This document shows, one piece after another, positions 35,090 to 43,969 of a DNA stretch of 64,000 bases; within the stretch, counting starts at the first letter, position 1, and every line of letters starts with the position of its first letter. Both the position numbers and the translations under genes were made by a program. Under the pieces are notes generated by a model. It was given only the letters and a program-made list of their open reading frames with translations. It did not search any database and had not been told where the DNA came from. Location: positions 89,537 to 153,536 of the forward strand of contig NZ_JACJSA010000020.1 of NCBI RefSeq assembly GCF_014697545.1, in the 5' to 3' direction. Source of the stretch: Oscillatoria sp. FACHB-1407 (lineage in GTDB: Bacteria > Cyanobacteriota > Cyanobacteriia > Elainellales > Elainellaceae).

Positions 35090-36199
35090 TTACTGTGGGG
35101 GTTTTTCCCACACAAAAATCACCGTATCTCGACCGTTTGTGGCAGGTACAAGACTGATGTAACCTGTTACCCCATCTCGTTGGAGTTGGTATAACAATCC
35201 CCCGCCATAATTGCCTTGAGGAGCAATTTCATAGGCACCAATCTCTAGCAAATTCTGTAACTCGTTGGTGAAAAGAGCTTGCGGATCAGTTTGCCCAAGT
35301 GCTACGACAGCTCGACGCACTTCAGACCGGAGTTCTGGCTCAATATAAAACCCACCCTCATCAGATCCGAGACTGGCAAAAAATGCATTGGGTTGGCTCA
35401 GCAATAGACCTGGTTCACTGACCCGTTCAAATGCAGGATTAGGATTATCTGCGTCAATATCTGGAATAGGCAATTCGGTAAAGAATTGGGCTACCTCTGG
35501 AGGCTCAACACTAACGCTGCCCAGATCCGCCGGTAAAGGTTGCGGCGTAATGAGAATATTGGTTCCTACATCCGTTGGGTTTGAGAGCAAGGTCAAGTAC
35601 TGTGTCGTCCCCTGGCGGGATACCTCGTACACCACACGATTAGCTTCACTTTCAAAAGCGGCAGCCGTGTAGCCTTTAGCAGCCAGTTCTCGTTCAAACC
35701 AGCTATCGACAGCACGAATGGCATCTGACGTATTTTGCCCCTGCGAGGCAAAGGCAGGAGGTAAGCCTACGGTTCCGGTGCGTGCCCCTGGATAGCGAGG
35801 GAAGTCGCGCAAGAAGTCATTAGCGGGGGGAGCTGTCGGAGCGACTGGGGTTGTTGGAGCCGCTGCTACAGGTTCCTGACGGTTCGATCGCACCGGAGGA
35901 GGAGCATTGCGGCGAGCTGGAGGCGCGTTTACCCGTGCTCGGGGCAATACGGATGGACGCGGACGAGGAGCGGGCGTTGCTCGGGGTGAGGGGGATGGTT
36001 GAGCAACGGGCTGATCCGCAGGGGGTAACTGGGTCAGCGTAACAGTTTCTTCTTCTGGCTCTGCTGGGGCTTCAGGCTCAGATGATCCAAACGGTACAAA
36101 GAACAATAGACCGTGCAGGACCAGGGAAAGGAGGAGCATTGGACGGAGCCAGGCTTGCATTGAAGACTGCAAGTTTTTCATAGGGTAAGACTGAGCCAT
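35090..36199 (-). CDS. TonB-like periplasm-spanning protein
   Basis: A 369-residue protein. The N-terminal helix PMLLLSLVLHGLLFFVPFG holds Ser 25 and His 29, the spacing of the TonB S-x3-H motif, and Ser 40 fits the fourth position. A Pro/Ala-rich stretch (about 45-130) would span the periplasm. The C-terminal half (from about residue 135) is not a standard TonB domain. It is opposite to the exbB-exbD-exbD set and ends 16 bases beyond the shared hairpin. Energy transducer for outer-membrane transport is the best guess. Confidence 0.78.
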   Translation of the reverse strand: MAQSYPMKNLQSSMQAWLRPMLLLSLVLHGLLFFVPFGSSEPEAPAEPEEETVTLTQLPPADQPVAQPSPSPRATPAPRPRPSVLPRARVNAPPARRNAPPPVRSNRQEPVAAAPTTPVAPTAPPANDFLRDFPRYPGARTGTVGLPPAFASQGQNTSDAIRAVDSWFERELAAKGYTAAAFESEANRVVYEVSRQGTTQYLTLLSNPTDVGTNILITPQPLPADLGSVSVEPPEVAQFFTELPIPDIDADNPNPAFERVSEPGLLLSQPNAFFASLGSDEGGFYIEPELRSEVRRAVVALGQTDPQALFTNELQNLLEIGAYEIAPQGNYGGGLLYQLQRDGVTGYISLVPATNGRDTVIFVWEKPPQ

Positions 36200-36970
36200 G
36201 TTTGACGGAAATCGTTGAATAACACCCAGAATGAATGAATTTCAAAAATGAAAATGAGCGATCGCTTGATACACAAGCTAATCTGACCTGATTAAAGAAC
36301 TGAATCAGCCACTTTGCAAGGTGAGGATGATACCAAACGATTTGAATCTTTGAGAATAGAGGTTCCTAATTTGAAAGAATCACTTGTACCAACGGAAAAT
36401 GTAGTATGGTACTCCATCTCCGATCTGTCTTGAAACTTTCATCTAGATTAAGAGGAGTTTAATAGAAACCTTAAAGTTCAACCAAATCCTATTTTTATAA
36501 TCCTAATATGAAAGCGGCAAGAAAGTTAGAGATAACGGATAAATGCTCTGACAAAACTATTAGCTGTGACCTGTAGGGATTTTTGTATAGCATCAAAAAA
36601 ACCGATTATACAAAGATTTGGGCGACATCAAAAGTAATGTAAGCCTGGAGAAGCTCAAAATTTAGAGACTCTTCTCAGTAAGAAGGTTATCTAAAACTTC
36701 AGCGGTTAGTTGAAGGGAAGCCGTGATATTTTTGAAGGGGGGTTTCGTGTTTTATATCAAGATAAGTTGAAATAATATTCATTGATTTTGAGTTATTTTT
36801 TTTAGGAAAAATGGGCAAATCAAAGTATTTTACCTCCGCTAAATCAAACCTTAAACAGATATTAATTTTGCAATTAACTAATTTAACCAGACAAGTTGTA
36901 CCTTGTTCTTTGAAAACGTGAATTGTGTATTCAACAACATAGTGGTTTCCTGTTAGAGGAAGAAAGAGAA
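36200..36970. other. Long intergenic region upstream of pstS
   Basis: About 770 bases, AT-rich, between the divergent TonB-like gene and pstS. No gene seen. The 3' part holds a set of TTAA repeats that could be a Pho box (36851-36888). Confidence 0.45.
36851..36888 (+). promoter_or_regulatory. Possible Pho box for pstSCAB
   Basis: TTAAAC at 36851, TTAATT near 36862, TTAACT at 36874 and TTAACC at 36883 lie 9 to 12 bases apart, roughly one DNA turn. Cyanobacterial PhoB/SphR boxes are spaced repeats of CTTAACC type. The match is loose except for the last unit. Confidence 0.35.
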
Positions 36971-38029
36971 ATGGTATTTTCCAACATTCTTCGCAGTAAA
37001 ATTCTCCGCCGCATTCTCCTTGCGGTGATGGTCGCTGCTGCGATCGCCCTTAGCCCTGTTTTGTCCACCTATGCTCAAAGTGCCATTAGTCTCAATGGTG
37101 CTGGTGCAACCTTCCCCGCACCATTGTACGAGCGTTATTTCAGCGAATTTACTCGCGCAAATCCCAACATTCGAGTTAACTATCAAGCCATCGGTAGTGG
37201 TGGCGGTATCCGTCAGACAATTGCTGAAACCGTAGACTTTGGTGGTAGCGATGCGGCAATGACGGATGCTCAGATTGCACAAGTCGATCGTGGTATCATC
37301 CTCGTGCCCACAGCAGGTGGAGCAGTTTCTATCACCTATAACCTGCCTGGAATTGACAACCTCAGATTGTCTCGTTCTGTCTATCCCGATATTTTCTCTG
37401 GTCGGATTACTCGCTGGAACGATCCTCGGATTGTTGCTGACAACCCTGGAGTGAACTTGCCTGACCTGCCAATTCGCACAGCTGTTCGTGCCGATGGTAG
37501 TGGTACAACTTTCATCTTCACTAACAACCTCAGTGCTGTTAGCCCCTACTTTAGAGGTCGTATTGGCGTTGGTACGGCTCCTCGTTGGACGACCAACCCA
37601 ATTACAGGTCGTGGTAATCCGGGTGTGGCTGCACAGGTCGCTAGAACTCGTGGAGCGATCGGATACGTTGAATATGCTTACGCTAAGCAAAACAACTTAC
37701 AAGTTGCATCCCTAGAGAACAAAGCAGGTCAATTTGTTGCTCCTTCCTTGCAGGCAACTGAAGAAGCGTTATCAGCAGTTGAATTCCCTGATAACTTCCG
37801 CGTGTTTGTTGGTGATCCTGATCGTGGATATCCAATTTCTGGTTTGACCTGGCTGATGGTTTATCGTCAGTACGAACAAGCTGGTAAAGCGGCTGCAATC
37901 AAGAGAATGGTTGAGTGGATTTTGACAGACGGTCAAGAAATCAATAACACACTCGACTATCTGCGGATTCCTGAGGCGGTTGCTCGTCGTGCGATCGAAA
38001 CGGTCAATCGTGAGGTGACAGGTCCTTAA
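36971..38029 (+). CDS. pstS: Phosphate ABC transporter, periplasmic binding protein
   Basis: A 352-residue protein from the ATG at 36971, with GAGGAAG upstream. The signal peptide ends near STYAQ (about residue 35). The mature part begins SLNGAGATFPAPLYERYF, and RADGSGTTFIFTNNL and GSGGGIRQT are the phosphate-binding sections. It captures phosphate in the periplasm and hands it to PstC/PstA. First gene of pstSCAB. Confidence 0.95.
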   Translation: MVFSNILRSKILRRILLAVMVAAAIALSPVLSTYAQSAISLNGAGATFPAPLYERYFSEFTRANPNIRVNYQAIGSGGGIRQTIAETVDFGGSDAAMTDAQIAQVDRGIILVPTAGGAVSITYNLPGIDNLRLSRSVYPDIFSGRITRWNDPRIVADNPGVNLPDLPIRTAVRADGSGTTFIFTNNLSAVSPYFRGRIGVGTAPRWTTNPITGRGNPGVAAQVARTRGAIGYVEYAYAKQNNLQVASLENKAGQFVAPSLQATEEALSAVEFPDNFRVFVGDPDRGYPISGLTWLMVYRQYEQAGKAAAIKRMVEWILTDGQEINNTLDYLRIPEAVARRAIETVNREVTGP

Positions 38030-38162
38030 TTGACGGGCGTGTCAGGTGTGACAGATTCTTCTGTCCAAGGATCTTGATAATCTTTTAGGGCGCGGTTTAA
38101 CCCGTGCCCTTCTCCATCTCTTGATCAAATTTACTCGTGCTGTTTACGGTTGGAGCCTTGAT

Positions 38163-39143
38163 ATGACTGCTGGAACTCCTGAAGACTTGCAAAACACCAG
38201 TTCTCTTGACTTAACCAGCACTGAGGATGAAGGGTTGTGGCTTGACGTTGCCTTTACCTGGCTAGTCCGGCTTTTTGCATTTTGTACGATCGCCATCATG
38301 GTTTGGATGACGGTCGTGATCTTTCAACAGGCATTTCCTGCAATTCAAGAATTTGGGATAGGCTTCCTGTGGAGTCAGGAGTGGGATGTGGGAGCCCTGC
38401 TGTTTGGAGCGTTGCCCTACATTTATGGCACACTTGCCACATCCACTATCGCCCTTCTAATCGCCATTCCGATTGGATTGTCAGTGGCACTGGTTACGAG
38501 TGAGAATTTTTTGCCTCCCTGGGTGCGATCGCCCATTGCCTTTCTGGTTGAGTTAATTGCTGCTATTCCCAGCGTAATTATTGGGTTGTGGGGCATTTTT
38601 GTATTGATCCCCTTCCTGTTGCCGATCACGCTCTGGCTGCATAACACGTTAGGGTGGATTCCCCTCTTCAGTACTGAACCGTTTGGGCCAGGGCTACTGC
38701 CCGCAGGTGTCATTCTGGCTATTATGATCCTGCCAACCATGGCAGCGATCAGCCGCGAGGTCTTAATTGCAGTGCCCGGTGAGTTACGCAGTGCCTCCGG
38801 GGCGTTAGGAGCAACCCGTTGGGAAACCATTTTCCGAGTCATTTTGCCCGCTGGATTGTCCGGCACTCTGGGAGCAGCTACCCTGGCACTAGGGCGAGCC
38901 CTGGGAGAGACGATGGCGGTCACGATGGTGATTGGTAACTCACCACTGATCAGTATTTCTTTACTCGACCCTGCTTCCAGCATCCCATCGCTGTTAGCTA
39001 ATCAATTTGCTGAGGCACTGGATGATTTACACATTGGTGCTCTGATGTATCTCGCACTTATCCTATTCGTGTTGACACTCGTTGTTAATATCATTGCAGT
39101 GTTAATGGTGCGGTTTTTAAGTCCGAATTTACGGGAGAGTTAA
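38163..39143 (+). CDS. pstC: Phosphate ABC transporter permease
   Basis: A 326-residue permease with six membrane helices. SAIF-type regions such as FGALPYIYGTLATSTIALLI and the EAA-like motif GALGATRWETIFRVILPAG are present. The ATG at 38163 is preferred; the frame runs back to 38121. It sits 133 bases after pstS and about 50 before pstA, and pairs with PstA. Confidence 0.95.
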   Translation: MTAGTPEDLQNTSSLDLTSTEDEGLWLDVAFTWLVRLFAFCTIAIMVWMTVVIFQQAFPAIQEFGIGFLWSQEWDVGALLFGALPYIYGTLATSTIALLIAIPIGLSVALVTSENFLPPWVRSPIAFLVELIAAIPSVIIGLWGIFVLIPFLLPITLWLHNTLGWIPLFSTEPFGPGLLPAGVILAIMILPTMAAISREVLIAVPGELRSASGALGATRWETIFRVILPAGLSGTLGAATLALGRALGETMAVTMVIGNSPLISISLLDPASSIPSLLANQFAEALDDLHIGALMYLALILFVLTLVVNIIAVLMVRFLSPNLRES

Positions 39144-39194
39144 TCATCAATCCATACTTGTGCTTCTCATTGATTCATCCTTAAGTATTCCACC

Positions 39195-40121
39195 ATGACA
39201 AATTCGCCTCCGTTATCTGTTTCCCCCCTCGAAAACGATCCGGTGAATGACCTGAGTAGTCCTTTACCCATGAAGCGTCGCTTATTCAGCATTGGCATGA
39301 CGACGCTCGCGTTTGTGTTGGCAGCGATCGCCCTTTTACCTCTGGGTGCCGTGTTGGTTGAGATTCTCAAACAGGGTTTACCCAATCTGCGCTGGGAAGT
39401 GCTTGTCTCCTTGCCTGCTCCTATTGGGATGGAAGACGTATCCAATGGGTTTGGGAATGCTATCGTCGGCACCTTTATCATGGTGGGTTTGGCCGCTCTG
39501 TTCAGTGTGCCTGTGGGGATGTTAGCTGCTATCTTTTTGTCGGAATTTGGGCAGAAAGCAGCCGTCACAGAAACGATTCGGTTTATAGTAACGGTGTTGA
39601 GTGGGGTGCCCTCGATCGTTGTTGGGGTGTTTGCCTACGGGGTCATTGTCTTCACGACAAAACAGTTCTCAGCGATCGCCGGTAGCTTTGCCTTAGCAGT
39701 CGTCATGTTGCCCATCATCGTTCTCTCAACTGAAGAAGCATTGAAGCTTGTTCCCACCAATCAACGGCTTGCCTCGTCTGCATTAGGAGCCAACCGTCTG
39801 CAAACGACGTTGCGAGTGGTCGTTACCTCCGCGTTGCCAGGTATCACGACAGGCATTCTTCTCGCTATTGCGCGTGCAGCAGGTGAAACGGCTCCCTTAC
39901 TCTTTACAGCCCTGTTTAGCCAAAACTGGCCCGATCCTTTACCAGGGGGATTGTTTAGCCCCATGCCGTCGATGTCCGTTCTGATTTATAACTACGCCAA
40001 TTCTCCATTTGTGGAGCAAAACCAGATGGCCTGGACAGCATCTCTCGTTTTAGTTGGGCTAGTCCTGCTCACCAGCATTCTCTCTCGTTTGGTTACTCGT
40101 CAACGATCCACTTCTCGCTAA
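39195..40121 (+). CDS. pstA: Phosphate ABC transporter permease
   Basis: A 308-residue permease. EAA-like SSALGANRLQTTLRVVVTSALPG and GETAPLLFTALF are signatures of PstA. The N-terminal 25 residues are soluble and the first helix starts near residue 32. It pairs with PstC and binds PstB at the cytoplasmic loop. Confidence 0.95.
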   Translation: MTNSPPLSVSPLENDPVNDLSSPLPMKRRLFSIGMTTLAFVLAAIALLPLGAVLVEILKQGLPNLRWEVLVSLPAPIGMEDVSNGFGNAIVGTFIMVGLAALFSVPVGMLAAIFLSEFGQKAAVTETIRFIVTVLSGVPSIVVGVFAYGVIVFTTKQFSAIAGSFALAVVMLPIIVLSTEEALKLVPTNQRLASSALGANRLQTTLRVVVTSALPGITTGILLAIARAAGETAPLLFTALFSQNWPDPLPGGLFSPMPSMSVLIYNYANSPFVEQNQMAWTASLVLVGLVLLTSILSRLVTRQRSTSR

Positions 40122-40134
40122 AGATTGATAACGT

Positions 40135-40983
40135 ATGTCATCCGATTCCCATTCCCTCAATTCAACAGGTGCATCAACCGACACTCTCCACTCCGAAGAC
40201 TCAGATATGGATATTTCTCCAGCTATGCGTGTGCAAAATTTGAGCTTCTACTATGGCACTCGTAAAGTGCTAGAGGGAATCTCAATGGACATCGCGCAAA
40301 ACAAAGTGACTGCCATTATTGGTCCCTCTGGTTGTGGTAAGTCAACCTTTATCAAATCCCTCAATCGTATTGGCGAACTTGAAACCACGGTCAGAGTTGA
40401 GGGCAAAGTTGAGTTTTTTGGGCAAGACCTGTATAGCAGTAAGGTCAACTTAAATCGGTTGCGTCGGCAGATCGGCATGGTGTTTCAAAAACCTAACCCG
40501 TTTAGCATGAGCGTTTATGAAAACGTGGCCTATGGCGTGCGGGTGGCGGGTGGAAAATCGAGAGCAGAACTGGATGCGATCGTAGAATCGTCCCTCAAAG
40601 GAGCGGCACTGTGGGATGAAGTGAAGGATCACCTCAACAAATCAGCGTTGGGGTTATCGGGTGGTCAACAGCAACGTCTTTGTATTGCTCGTGCACTGGC
40701 GATCAAGCCTAAGGTGGTGCTGATGGATGAACCCTGTTCTGCACTCGACCCGATCGCCACGATGAAGATTGAAGAACTGATTCACCAACTCAAAAAAGAC
40801 TTCACCATTGTCATCGTCACCCACAATATGCAACAGGCATCCCGCGTGTCTGACTACACTGCATTTTTCAGCACAGATGAGAGTCGCATCGGACAAATGA
40901 TTGAGTTTGGTCCAACGGCGCAAATCTTCCGCGCAGCCACTCAAGAACGCACTCGCGATTACGTTGAAGGACGATTTGGTTGA
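40135..40983 (+). CDS. pstB: Phosphate ABC transporter ATPase
   Basis: A 282-residue ATPase with GPSGCGKST (Walker A), [16 protein letters not shown] (signature) and [12 protein letters not shown] (Walker B). The core starts at the ATG at 40207; a Ser/Thr-rich 24-residue extension lies ahead if 40135 is the start. Powers phosphate uptake by PstC/PstA. A purine-rich tract follows directly after the stop. Confidence 0.95.
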   Translation: MSSDSHSLNSTGASTDTLHSEDSDMDISPAMRVQNLSFYYGTRKVLEGISMDIAQNKVTAIIGPSGCGKSTFIKSLNRIGELETTVRVEGKVEFFGQDLYSSKVNLNRLRRQIGMVFQKPNPFSMSVYENVAYGVRVAGGKSRAELDAIVESSLKGAALWDEVKDHLNKSALGLSGGQQQRLCIARALAIKPKVVLMDEPCSALDPIATMKIEELIHQLKKDFTIVIVTHNMQQASRVSDYTAFFSTDESRIGQMIEFGPTAQIFRAATQERTRDYVEGRFG

Positions 40984-41514
40984 GGAAAAAAGAGAAGAAA
41001 GAAGAGAGAAAAGAAGAGAGAAGAGAGAAAAAAGAGTTAGTGTGAGTTGTCTTCGCAATGAGGTCTTATTCTTTGCGCTGAATAGATGTGCGATCGCTGA
41101 TAGAGACAGGGCAATTATCCCGTAGGAATGTACACAAACGTATGAGAGAAAATGGGGCGATCGATAAGAATCAAAGCGTGCCTTTGTGAGAGAGCTTTCC
41201 ATCACCCAATCAGAATTTGTAGTTGAGTAAAGCCAACACCTTCAGGTGCATCTGCTAATCCCAAATGGGAATCTGAAATTATGCGGAAAGATTCTCGCTA
41301 TCTAGCTTGATCTGCCTATTGTGTGGAAATAATCGGCATAAGTAGCGCATTTGGGATCTTATGCGGAAAAGTTCAGTCTAAGAATAGTTAGCCCGCTACG
41401 TTTCTGGTCAGGACGTATAGGCAAGGTTATCTGATTGAGTTGCCTGGGCTAGTTCTTGCAGTTCCGGTATAACCAGGGTATAACTGAAGAGTAGGAATTA
41501 CAGTTAAGGTCATT
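40984..41514. other. Intergenic region with purine tract and repeated TTATGCGGAAA
   Basis: No gene seen. The first 53 bases are nearly all G and A. TTATGCGGAAA occurs at 41279-41289 and 41359-41369, and ATAATCGGCATAA lies between them on the opposite sense, giving a small repeat cluster. Confidence 0.45.
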
Positions 41515-41751
41515 ATGAAAACTGCAATTTCCCTTCCAGATTCAGTTTTTGATGAGGCGGAAGCACTGGCTCAGCAGTTGGGCTTGTCACGCAGCGAACT
41601 TTACACGAAAGCGTTACAAGCGTATTTGAAAAAGCACAATCGTAATCAAATCTTGCACAAGCTGAACCAAGTTTACTCACAGGAGTCTTCTGAACTAGAG
41701 CCTATAGCGGCAAAAATGCAATTTATGTCTCTCCCTCGTGAGGATTGGTAA
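41515..41751 (+). CDS. Ribbon-helix-helix antitoxin (MazE/CopG-like)
   Basis: A 78-residue protein with the ribbon-helix-helix start MKTAISLPDSVFDEAEALAQ and helix LGLSRSELYTKALQAYLKKH. Its tail, ending SLPREDW, should wrap the toxin. Its stop overlaps the toxin start by one base (TAATG), so the two are translated together. It binds its own promoter in related systems. Confidence 0.9.
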   Translation: MKTAISLPDSVFDEAEALAQQLGLSRSELYTKALQAYLKKHNRNQILHKLNQVYSQESSELEPIAAKMQFMSLPREDW

Positions 41752-42089
41752 TGTATCGGGGAGAAATTTGGTGGGCGAATTTACCTGATCCAGTAGGTTC
41801 AGAGCCTGGATACCGTCGTCCTGTTTTAGTCGTTCAGGATGATACCTTTAATCAAAGCCGTATCAGTACAGTTATCGTTGTCATTATCACTTCAAATATT
41901 CGGTTGGCAGAAGCCCCAGGCAATGTACTGTTACCGAAAGGAGCAACAGGCTTATCTAGGGATTCCGTCGCTAATGTATCTCAAATTCTCACAGTCGATA
42001 AAACGTTCTTGGTTGAGTGTATTGGTTCCTTACCAAACGACTTGCAGGAGGAGATAGATGATGGACTACGAACAGTCTTGTATCTGTAG
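41751..42089 (+). CDS. mazF: MazF/PemK-type endoribonuclease toxin
   Basis: A 112-residue protein from the ATG at 41751. MYRGEIWWANLPDPVGSEPG and RRPVLVVQDD are the MazF core, and VIVVIITSNI, SQILTVDKTFL and the end of the fold follow. It should cut mRNA at short motifs unless bound by the antitoxin. The frame also opens at TTG 41745. An attC-like dyad follows just after the stop. Confidence 0.92.
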   Translation: MYRGEIWWANLPDPVGSEPGYRRPVLVVQDDTFNQSRISTVIVVIITSNIRLAEAPGNVLLPKGATGLSRDSVANVSQILTVDKTFLVECIGSLPNDLQEEIDDGLRTVLYL

Positions 42090-42095
42090 CAACGC

Positions 42096-42183
42096 CAGCT
42101 AACAAGTCGCTGCACCGGGACGCCGCAAGCTGGTCGGCTGAGTATTCAAAGCTATCAGCGTTCGGTGAGCTTGGTCGTTAATC
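42096..42183 (+). other. attC-like dyad after the MazEF pair
   Basis: The segment starts CCAGCTAACAAGTCGCTGCA and ends GGTGAGCTTGGTCGTTAATC. Its outer parts are an imperfect inverted repeat (CTAACAAGTCGCTGCACCG against TTAACGACCAAGCTCACCG), with AAC and GTT at the ends as in integron attC sites. The centre is longer and less symmetric. One base in each outer core departs from the RYYYAAC/GTTRRRY pattern. Confidence 0.5.
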
Positions 42184-42317
42184 GTCAATTGTCCATGGTT
42201 AAGGGTTAATTTTGAGGTGTTTGGCGAAGCTGTTGGCTGAACTATTGACCATTAATTATGGGCTATTGACCACTAACCCATTAATCTAATATCTCCATCG
42301 ACCTTCGTTTTCTTTTT

Positions 42318-43466
42318 TCACTCTTCTTTTTTTCTTACCGTCATACAAAAGCAATTTTGGGCTAGTTCTGGGGTGGTAATAGCTTCTGGCAAAGCGGTGC
42401 AGCTAAGTTCTTGAAACTCGCTTCGCAATAGTGCTGCAACATCAATGTCATCATCTACCCAACCCAAATTAGACGGCACACAACGATAGTAGGCATTGAC
42501 GATGTAAAATCGTCCACCGGGTTTGAGAACTTGCTTAATTCGAGCCAATTCCAGATGTGGATCATGGCAGTGCTGAATTACCCAAGTGCTATAGGCGTGA
42601 TCCACCCGCAGACCATTTTGAATCAGGCGATCGAGCGCAACGGGTGAGCAGGTCATGAATTTGGGTGAGGCGACGTAGTCAATCGCAAATTGCAACATTT
42701 GCTGACTCATATCTACGCCCAAAACCAGGCAATCGTAACGGTTGATGACTTCCTTGGCTAACCGACCGATGCCACACCCAAAATCAAGGATTAAATCATT
42801 GGGTTTTGGGTGTAATTCTAAACCCAACTGCTCAGCCAGATAGGGAGTTTCAATCTGCCAGCGTTCTTCAGTGGTGGTTCCCTCTTCTGGCGTTAAAATA
42901 ATGCCTTTTGCAGCATCCAGCGTATCGACATAAAACACCTCTGGCTTATAAATGGCTTTTGGAACAGGATTATCCTTCGCGTACTGCAACAAACCATTAA
43001 TTTTTTGTGCTAACTCTGGATGTTCGTCTTGGAGTTCTGTCGCTGACTGCACCAAAACTTCAACCTCGTCTAACTTACCCTGACCCACCAACACGATCGC
43101 CAGGTTTTCGTAAGTCTCTGCCGAGTTAGGAATCTGCTGCAAGATTTGCTGATAGAGCAGTTCTGCTTCTGGTAGTTGATTTGTCGTTTGAAAGTGAAAT
43201 GCTTCTTTGAATAATGTCCTTGCCCAATCTTGCACCAATGCGTCAACCTGATCCGGATGAGCGGGAGCGATCGCAGATAACCAGATGGCTTCTGCCTCTA
43301 ACGGTTGCTGATGAAGCAACAATGCCATGCCCAGATACCAATATTGAGATGGCTCAGCCTCATCTGAGTTCTCTTCGTCCAAATATTGCTCGTACAGGTC
43401 GATCGCCTCAGCATAACGGCCCTGACGAAAATGTTCGATCGCCTGTTGGTGTTGAGTGTTATTCAT
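42318..43466 (-). CDS. TPR-methyltransferase fusion
   Basis: A 382-residue protein from the ATG at 43466. The first half holds TPR motifs (AIEHFRQGRYAEAIDLYEQY, ELLYQQILQQIPNSAETYEN). The second half is a SAM-dependent methyltransferase with LILDFGCGIGRLAKEV and CLVLGVDMS. The TPR part likely binds a protein partner or substrate. The small membrane gene 43485 lies 18 bases upstream in the same direction, so the two may be cotranscribed. Confidence 0.88.
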   Translation of the reverse strand: MNNTQHQQAIEHFRQGRYAEAIDLYEQYLDEENSDEAEPSQYWYLGMALLLHQQPLEAEAIWLSAIAPAHPDQVDALVQDWARTLFKEAFHFQTTNQLPEAELLYQQILQQIPNSAETYENLAIVLVGQGKLDEVEVLVQSATELQDEHPELAQKINGLLQYAKDNPVPKAIYKPEVFYVDTLDAAKGIILTPEEGTTTEERWQIETPYLAEQLGLELHPKPNDLILDFGCGIGRLAKEVINRYDCLVLGVDMSQQMLQFAIDYVASPKFMTCSPVALDRLIQNGLRVDHAYSTWVIQHCHDPHLELARIKQVLKPGGRFYIVNAYYRCVPSNLGWVDDDIDVAALLRSEFQELSCTALPEAITTPELAQNCFCMTVRKKEE

Positions 43467-43484
43467 GGGTGACGCTCTCAAACA

Positions 43485-43688
43485 CTACTCAGACTCAGTT
43501 GTGGGGTCGTCTGACTCCGCATGGAAATGTAGAACAGGTAGGCGATCGCCCCGAAATAGCTCTTCACTGGCTTCTCCCACCTGCTGCATCAACTCTGCAA
43601 GAGCTTTACTGCCTAACAACACCGCTAAGACAGGTACAGTGCCAAGGCTGATCAAGATGTTAGAGGTTGTCTGAGAGGGATTTGCCAT
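43485..43688 (-). CDS. Small single-helix membrane protein
   Basis: A 67-residue protein with a hydrophobic helix NILISLGTVPVLAVLLGSKA and an amphipathic helix LAELMQQVGEASEELFRGD, ending PVLHFHAE. GAGAT lies about seven bases before its ATG. Function unknown. It starts just after a heptanucleotide array and precedes the TPR-methyltransferase by 18 bases. Confidence 0.6.
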   Translation of the reverse strand: MANPSQTTSNILISLGTVPVLAVLLGSKALAELMQQVGEASEELFRGDRLPVLHFHAESDDPTTESE

Positions 43689-43746
43689 AGAAATATCTCA
43701 ACAGGAGCTATTGCCCTTATCCTAACATTGCCGTTTCTAGGTTAAT

Positions 43747-43837
43747 GGTCAATGGTCAATGGTCAATGGTCAATGGTCAATGGTCAATGGTCAATGGTCA
43801 ATGGTCAATGGTCAATGGTCAATGGTCAATGGTCAAT
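43747..43837 (+). repeat. Thirteen perfect GGTCAAT heptanucleotides
   Basis: Thirteen identical 7-base copies, 91 bases, preceded by one GGTTAAT. No change between copies, so it is young or homogenised. It belongs to the short tandem repeat class of cyanobacteria and is related to the array at 23096. Confidence 0.97.
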
Positions 43838-43969
43838 GGTTATTCTTCTCGCCCCTCACTCCTCTACCCCTAAAGCTTCTTGAGAATATTTGACAATAAG
43901 TAATTGATTCTCTATGCTGCGATCGGGGAAGAATGATGATCCCATTTCTCAATTTGTGTTGTATCTTCC

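Noticed and set aside
36953..37690. Long minus-strand frame (245 codons) inside pstS
   Set aside because: It is antisense to a clear pstS gene, has no known domain and a Thr/Ser/Cys-rich composition typical of a shadow frame.
38423..38983. Minus-strand frame of 186 codons inside pstC
   Set aside because: Antisense to a membrane protein; composition reflects the complementary codons.
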